A stretch of DNA of 29,933 nt from Candidatus Saccharibacteria bacterium UBA4387 (GTDB lineage Bacteria > Patescibacteriota > Saccharimonadia > Saccharimonadales > Saccharimonadaceae), in contig DGRN01000025.1 of NCBI GenBank assembly GCA_002391075.1, forward strand, positions 1 to 29,933, given 5' to 3'. Of this stretch, positions 27,878-29,933 are shown one piece after another. Positions within the stretch are counted from its first letter, which is position 1, and every line of letters starts with the position of its first letter. A program made the translations under genes and the position numbers. The notes beneath the pieces were generated by a model. The model saw only the letters and a program-made list of their open reading frames with translations. It did not search any database and was not told where the DNA came from.

Positions 27878-28906
27878 GTGAGCAAAAACAGCCAGCAGAA
27901 GCAAAAGGCAAAGCGCAAGGCCACCAAGCTGCGCGCCCAACGCCAGCAAGACAACCTCCGCAAAGGCGAAGAATGCTTACTTGCCATGATGAACAAACTC
28001 AGCGAAATCCCCTTCAGCGAAAAAATCAAACCCGGCCCGAACTCGGTGCGCTTCATCGGCATCACGTCCGAACTGCTCCTGCGCGCCACCGCCAAAACTT
28101 CCGCCATCGTCAAAACCGATCTACCTCTGGACGACTTCGTCCTACGCGTCAAATCCGGCGACTGCTACGCCTTCGACATCCACTGGCTCCCCTACGAGTC
28201 ACCGCTTCCGCCTAGCGTATGCGAACAAGCATTCAGACACTACGGCAAAGTCGGCAAAACCGTCAGCGGCACACATTTCCGCGCCGGCGACGAAATCATT
28301 TCCACCATCTACGCCCATTGTCGCCAAATCGACATCACGCTCGTGGTCTATCTTTATCGCAGCCAAGAGATCGATGAGTATAGTTACATCTACTTCACCA
28401 TCGGCTCATCTGACGTCTGGCGCCCCAGCGAAGAGACTCAGGACCGCATCGCAAACTTCATATTCTTCAGCGTCCTGCTTTCTCAGTACCTCACGGTCTG
28501 CCACATCAAAGACCTGCCCGTAGACTTCGAGCCTAGCCAGGAAATCGAAGACGGCATCAAAAAAATCCGCGAATACGAGCAAATAGACTACGATCAAGAC
28601 CGCCACCTGCCGCACAAGAACCGACCCGTCACTCCTAAGCGCCAAACCAAAGGCGACTGCGTAGCGTATATCCATTACCACGCCGAAGACGACTCTATCA
28701 GCATTTCACATCGCCCGCACAAGGGCTACAAATTGCGCTGGTGGATCGTCTCCGAGCACAAACGCCACCTCGCCGACGGCCGCGTCATCGCCATCCCCGC
28801 CTACATCAAAGGCGAAAAGGACGACGAAGACGCCATTCGCGCTCTCGACCTCTACCATCAGATGCAGAAACGAACGACCTGCTTCAAGGTTGTTCCCCGC
28901 ACCTAA
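27878..28906 (+). CDS. Orphan protein with a basic N-terminal tail
   Basis: 342 residues from the GTG, family not recognised. The first 30 residues are very basic and Gln-rich (QKQKAKRKATKLRAQRQQ), suggesting nucleic-acid or ribosome contact. A mixed alpha/beta body follows, with a second basic zone near 250-270. No signal peptide. The start is GTG at 27878, 9 nt past SD AAGGAG; the in-frame ATG at 27869 touches the SD and is unlikely. Monocistronic, with a consensus promoter and terminator. Confidence 0.8.
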   Translation: MSKNSQQKQKAKRKATKLRAQRQQDNLRKGEECLLAMMNKLSEIPFSEKIKPGPNSVRFIGITSELLLRATAKTSAIVKTDLPLDDFVLRVKSGDCYAFDIHWLPYESPLPPSVCEQAFRHYGKVGKTVSGTHFRAGDEIISTIYAHCRQIDITLVVYLYRSQEIDEYSYIYFTIGSSDVWRPSEETQDRIANFIFFSVLLSQYLTVCHIKDLPVDFEPSQEIEDGIKKIREYEQIDYDQDRHLPHKNRPVTPKRQTKGDCVAYIHYHAEDDSISISHRPHKGYKLRWWIVSEHKRHLADGRVIAIPAYIKGEKDDEDAIRALDLYHQMQKRTTCFKVVPRT

Positions 28907-28908
28907 GC

Positions 28909-28934
28909 AAAATGCCCCACCCGGGGCATTTTTC
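28909..28934 (+). terminator. Terminator of the 27878 gene
   Basis: AAATGCCCC/GGGGCATTT around ACCC, then TTC. Confidence 0.88.
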
Positions 28935-28965
28935 ATTTCTCCGCCTCGCCATCACCTCAAAAAAA

Positions 28966-28974
28966 TGATATAAT
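28966..28974 (+). promoter_or_regulatory. Extended -10 promoter of tyrS
   Basis: TGA-TATAAT, followed by a leader of about 21 nt with SD AAGGAG (28991-28996). No T-box or other leader control is visible. Confidence 0.7.
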
Positions 28975-29001
28975 ATTTAAGTTATTAATTAAGGAGTATC
29001 A

Positions 29002-29933
29002 ATGAAATTATCCGAAGAGCTCCAGTGGCGCGGTTTTCTCGCCGAGCATACGCTGGACAACGTATCAGACCTAGACAAAGCTCCGCGCAATTTCTATTGG
29101 GGCACCGATCCTAGCGCCGACAGTCTTCACATCGGTCACCTCGCCGCCCTCATGATGTGCGCCTGCTTCGTTCGTCACGGTTATACTCCTTACTATCTTG
29201 TCGGCGGTGCCACTGGCCAAATTGGCGACCCGAAAGACACCGTCGAACGCGACCTCAAAGGCCTCGACGAAATCGAGCGCAACAAGGCCGCACTCGCCAA
29301 GCAAATCATCCGCGTCACTCATTCCCCAGCCGACACCAAAATTCTCGACAATTACGACTGGTTCAGCCAGATCAAATTTCTGCCATTCCTCCGCGAAATC
29401 GGCAAAGCCTTCAGCATGACCCAGCTCCTCGACCGCCAATTCGTCCAAAAACGCATCGGCGAAGGCGGCTCCGGCATCTCTTACGCCGAATTTAGTTATA
29501 CCCTTATCCAGGGCTACGATTTCTTGCACCTCTTCCGCGAGCACAAGGTCGATCTCCAACTCTGCGGTGCCGACCAATACGGCAACTGCACCAGCGGCAT
29601 CCACCTCATCAAACGCCTCGAAGGCGCCAAAGCCGACGCCTATTCTTGCCCTCTCATCATCGACAAAGTCACCGGCCGCAAATTCGGCAAGTCCGAAGGT
29701 AACGCCGTTTGGCTCGATTCCGAAAAAACCAGCATTTTCGACTTCTACCAATTCTGGCTCAACCAATCTGACGACGCACTCGAAGATTACTTCAAATACT
29801 TCACTTTTGTTACTCCGGAAGAACTCGACCAAATCCTTACCAAGCATGCCGAAAACCCGGCCGCCCGCTACGGCCAGCGCGAACTCGGCCGCCTCGTCAC
29901 CGAGGTTGTCCATGGCTCCGACGCCGCCGCTCA
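29002..29933 (+). CDS. tyrS: Tyrosyl-tRNA synthetase, 3' end outside the window
   Basis: 310 residues are visible and the frame is open to the edge. Class I TyrRS: the HIGH motif is H43-I-G-H46 (SLHIGHLAAL), VGGATGQIGDPKD (67-79) is the ATP/tyrosine region, LCGADQYGN (187-195) binds tyrosine and AMP, and KFGKS (227-231) is the KMSKS loop. The SD is 5 nt before the ATG. The C-terminal tRNA-binding (S4-like) domain would lie beyond the window. Confidence 0.95.
   Translation, partial: MKLSEELQWRGFLAEHTLDNVSDLDKAPRNFYWGTDPSADSLHIGHLAALMMCACFVRHGYTPYYLVGGATGQIGDPKDTVERDLKGLDEIERNKAALAKQIIRVTHSPADTKILDNYDWFSQIKFLPFLREIGKAFSMTQLLDRQFVQKRIGEGGSGISYAEFSYTLIQGYDFLHLFREHKVDLQLCGADQYGNCTSGIHLIKRLEGAKADAYSCPLIIDKVTGRKFGKSEGNAVWLDSEKTSIFDFYQFWLNQSDDALEDYFKYFTFVTPEELDQILTKHAENPAARYGQRELGRLVTEVVHGSDAAA

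Noticed and set aside
1..29933. TGA recoded as an amino acid (as in Absconditabacteria and Gracilibacteria)
   Set aside because: pilT, mscL and the first pseudopilin end at TGA exactly where the next gene starts, and no conserved protein needs TGA read-through.

Overview
The window looks like chromosomal DNA of a small-genome bacterium of the Candidate Phyla Radiation (Patescibacteria), most likely Candidatus Saccharibacteria (TM7). That assignment is inference; no search was run. It rests on the diverged housekeeping proteins (DnaG without zinc ligands, short sigma-A, ArgRS with an altered HIGH motif), a compact type IV pilus cluster, many short orphan proteins and frequent leaderless promoters. 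TGA is used as a stop (pilT, mscL, pseudopilin), which argues against the TGA-recoding groups Absconditabacteria and Gracilibacteria. By eye the + strand is richer in C than G almost everywhere, whichever strand is coding, and most housekeeping genes are on the - strand. This suggests the - strand is the leading replication strand.

Layout. 1-881: end of tRNA-Asp, a terminator and a TrmH-family methyltransferase (+). 897-4862 (-): parvulin/SurA-like membrane protein and PH-domain protein (operon), tRNA-Arg(CCT), JAMM-domain protein, ndk and a DsbA-like thiol oxidoreductase. 4899-10330 (-): a pilus cluster reading pilT, pilC, two Cys-rich pseudopilins, pilD and a Xer recombinase. 10331-10486: three 17-bp palindromes spaced exactly 32 bp apart. 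10487-13259 (-): dnaG then rpoD. 13260-13906: a 650-bp spacer of degenerate tandem repeats and a second family of 17-bp palindromes. 13907-14539 (+): orphan membrane protein. 14611-15808 (-): mscL-orn-mmcQ operon. 15941-19213: four single-gene units with long leaders and their own terminators (three orphans and a metallo-beta-lactamase-fold hydrolase). 19263-22791 (-): argS and pyrG, separated by an independent structured RNA on the + strand. 23003-25348: an orphan, a metallophosphoesterase, a retropepsin-like protein and a small membrane protein. 25399-26562 (-): orphan and tRNA-Arg(TCT). 26723-29933 (+): CDP-alcohol phosphatidyltransferase, an orphan and the start of tyrS.

Two start styles coexist. 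At least eleven genes have a -10 hexamer ending 6-8 nt before the ATG, so their mRNAs should be leaderless or nearly so. The others have a strong Shine-Dalgarno (SD) sequence, often in a structured leader, and several of those leaders share a GCACC element. The most unusual protein is a CTP synthase whose glutaminase domain has lost, cleanly and in frame, the segment carrying the catalytic cysteine. No CRISPR array, transposase, integrated phage or rRNA is visible.
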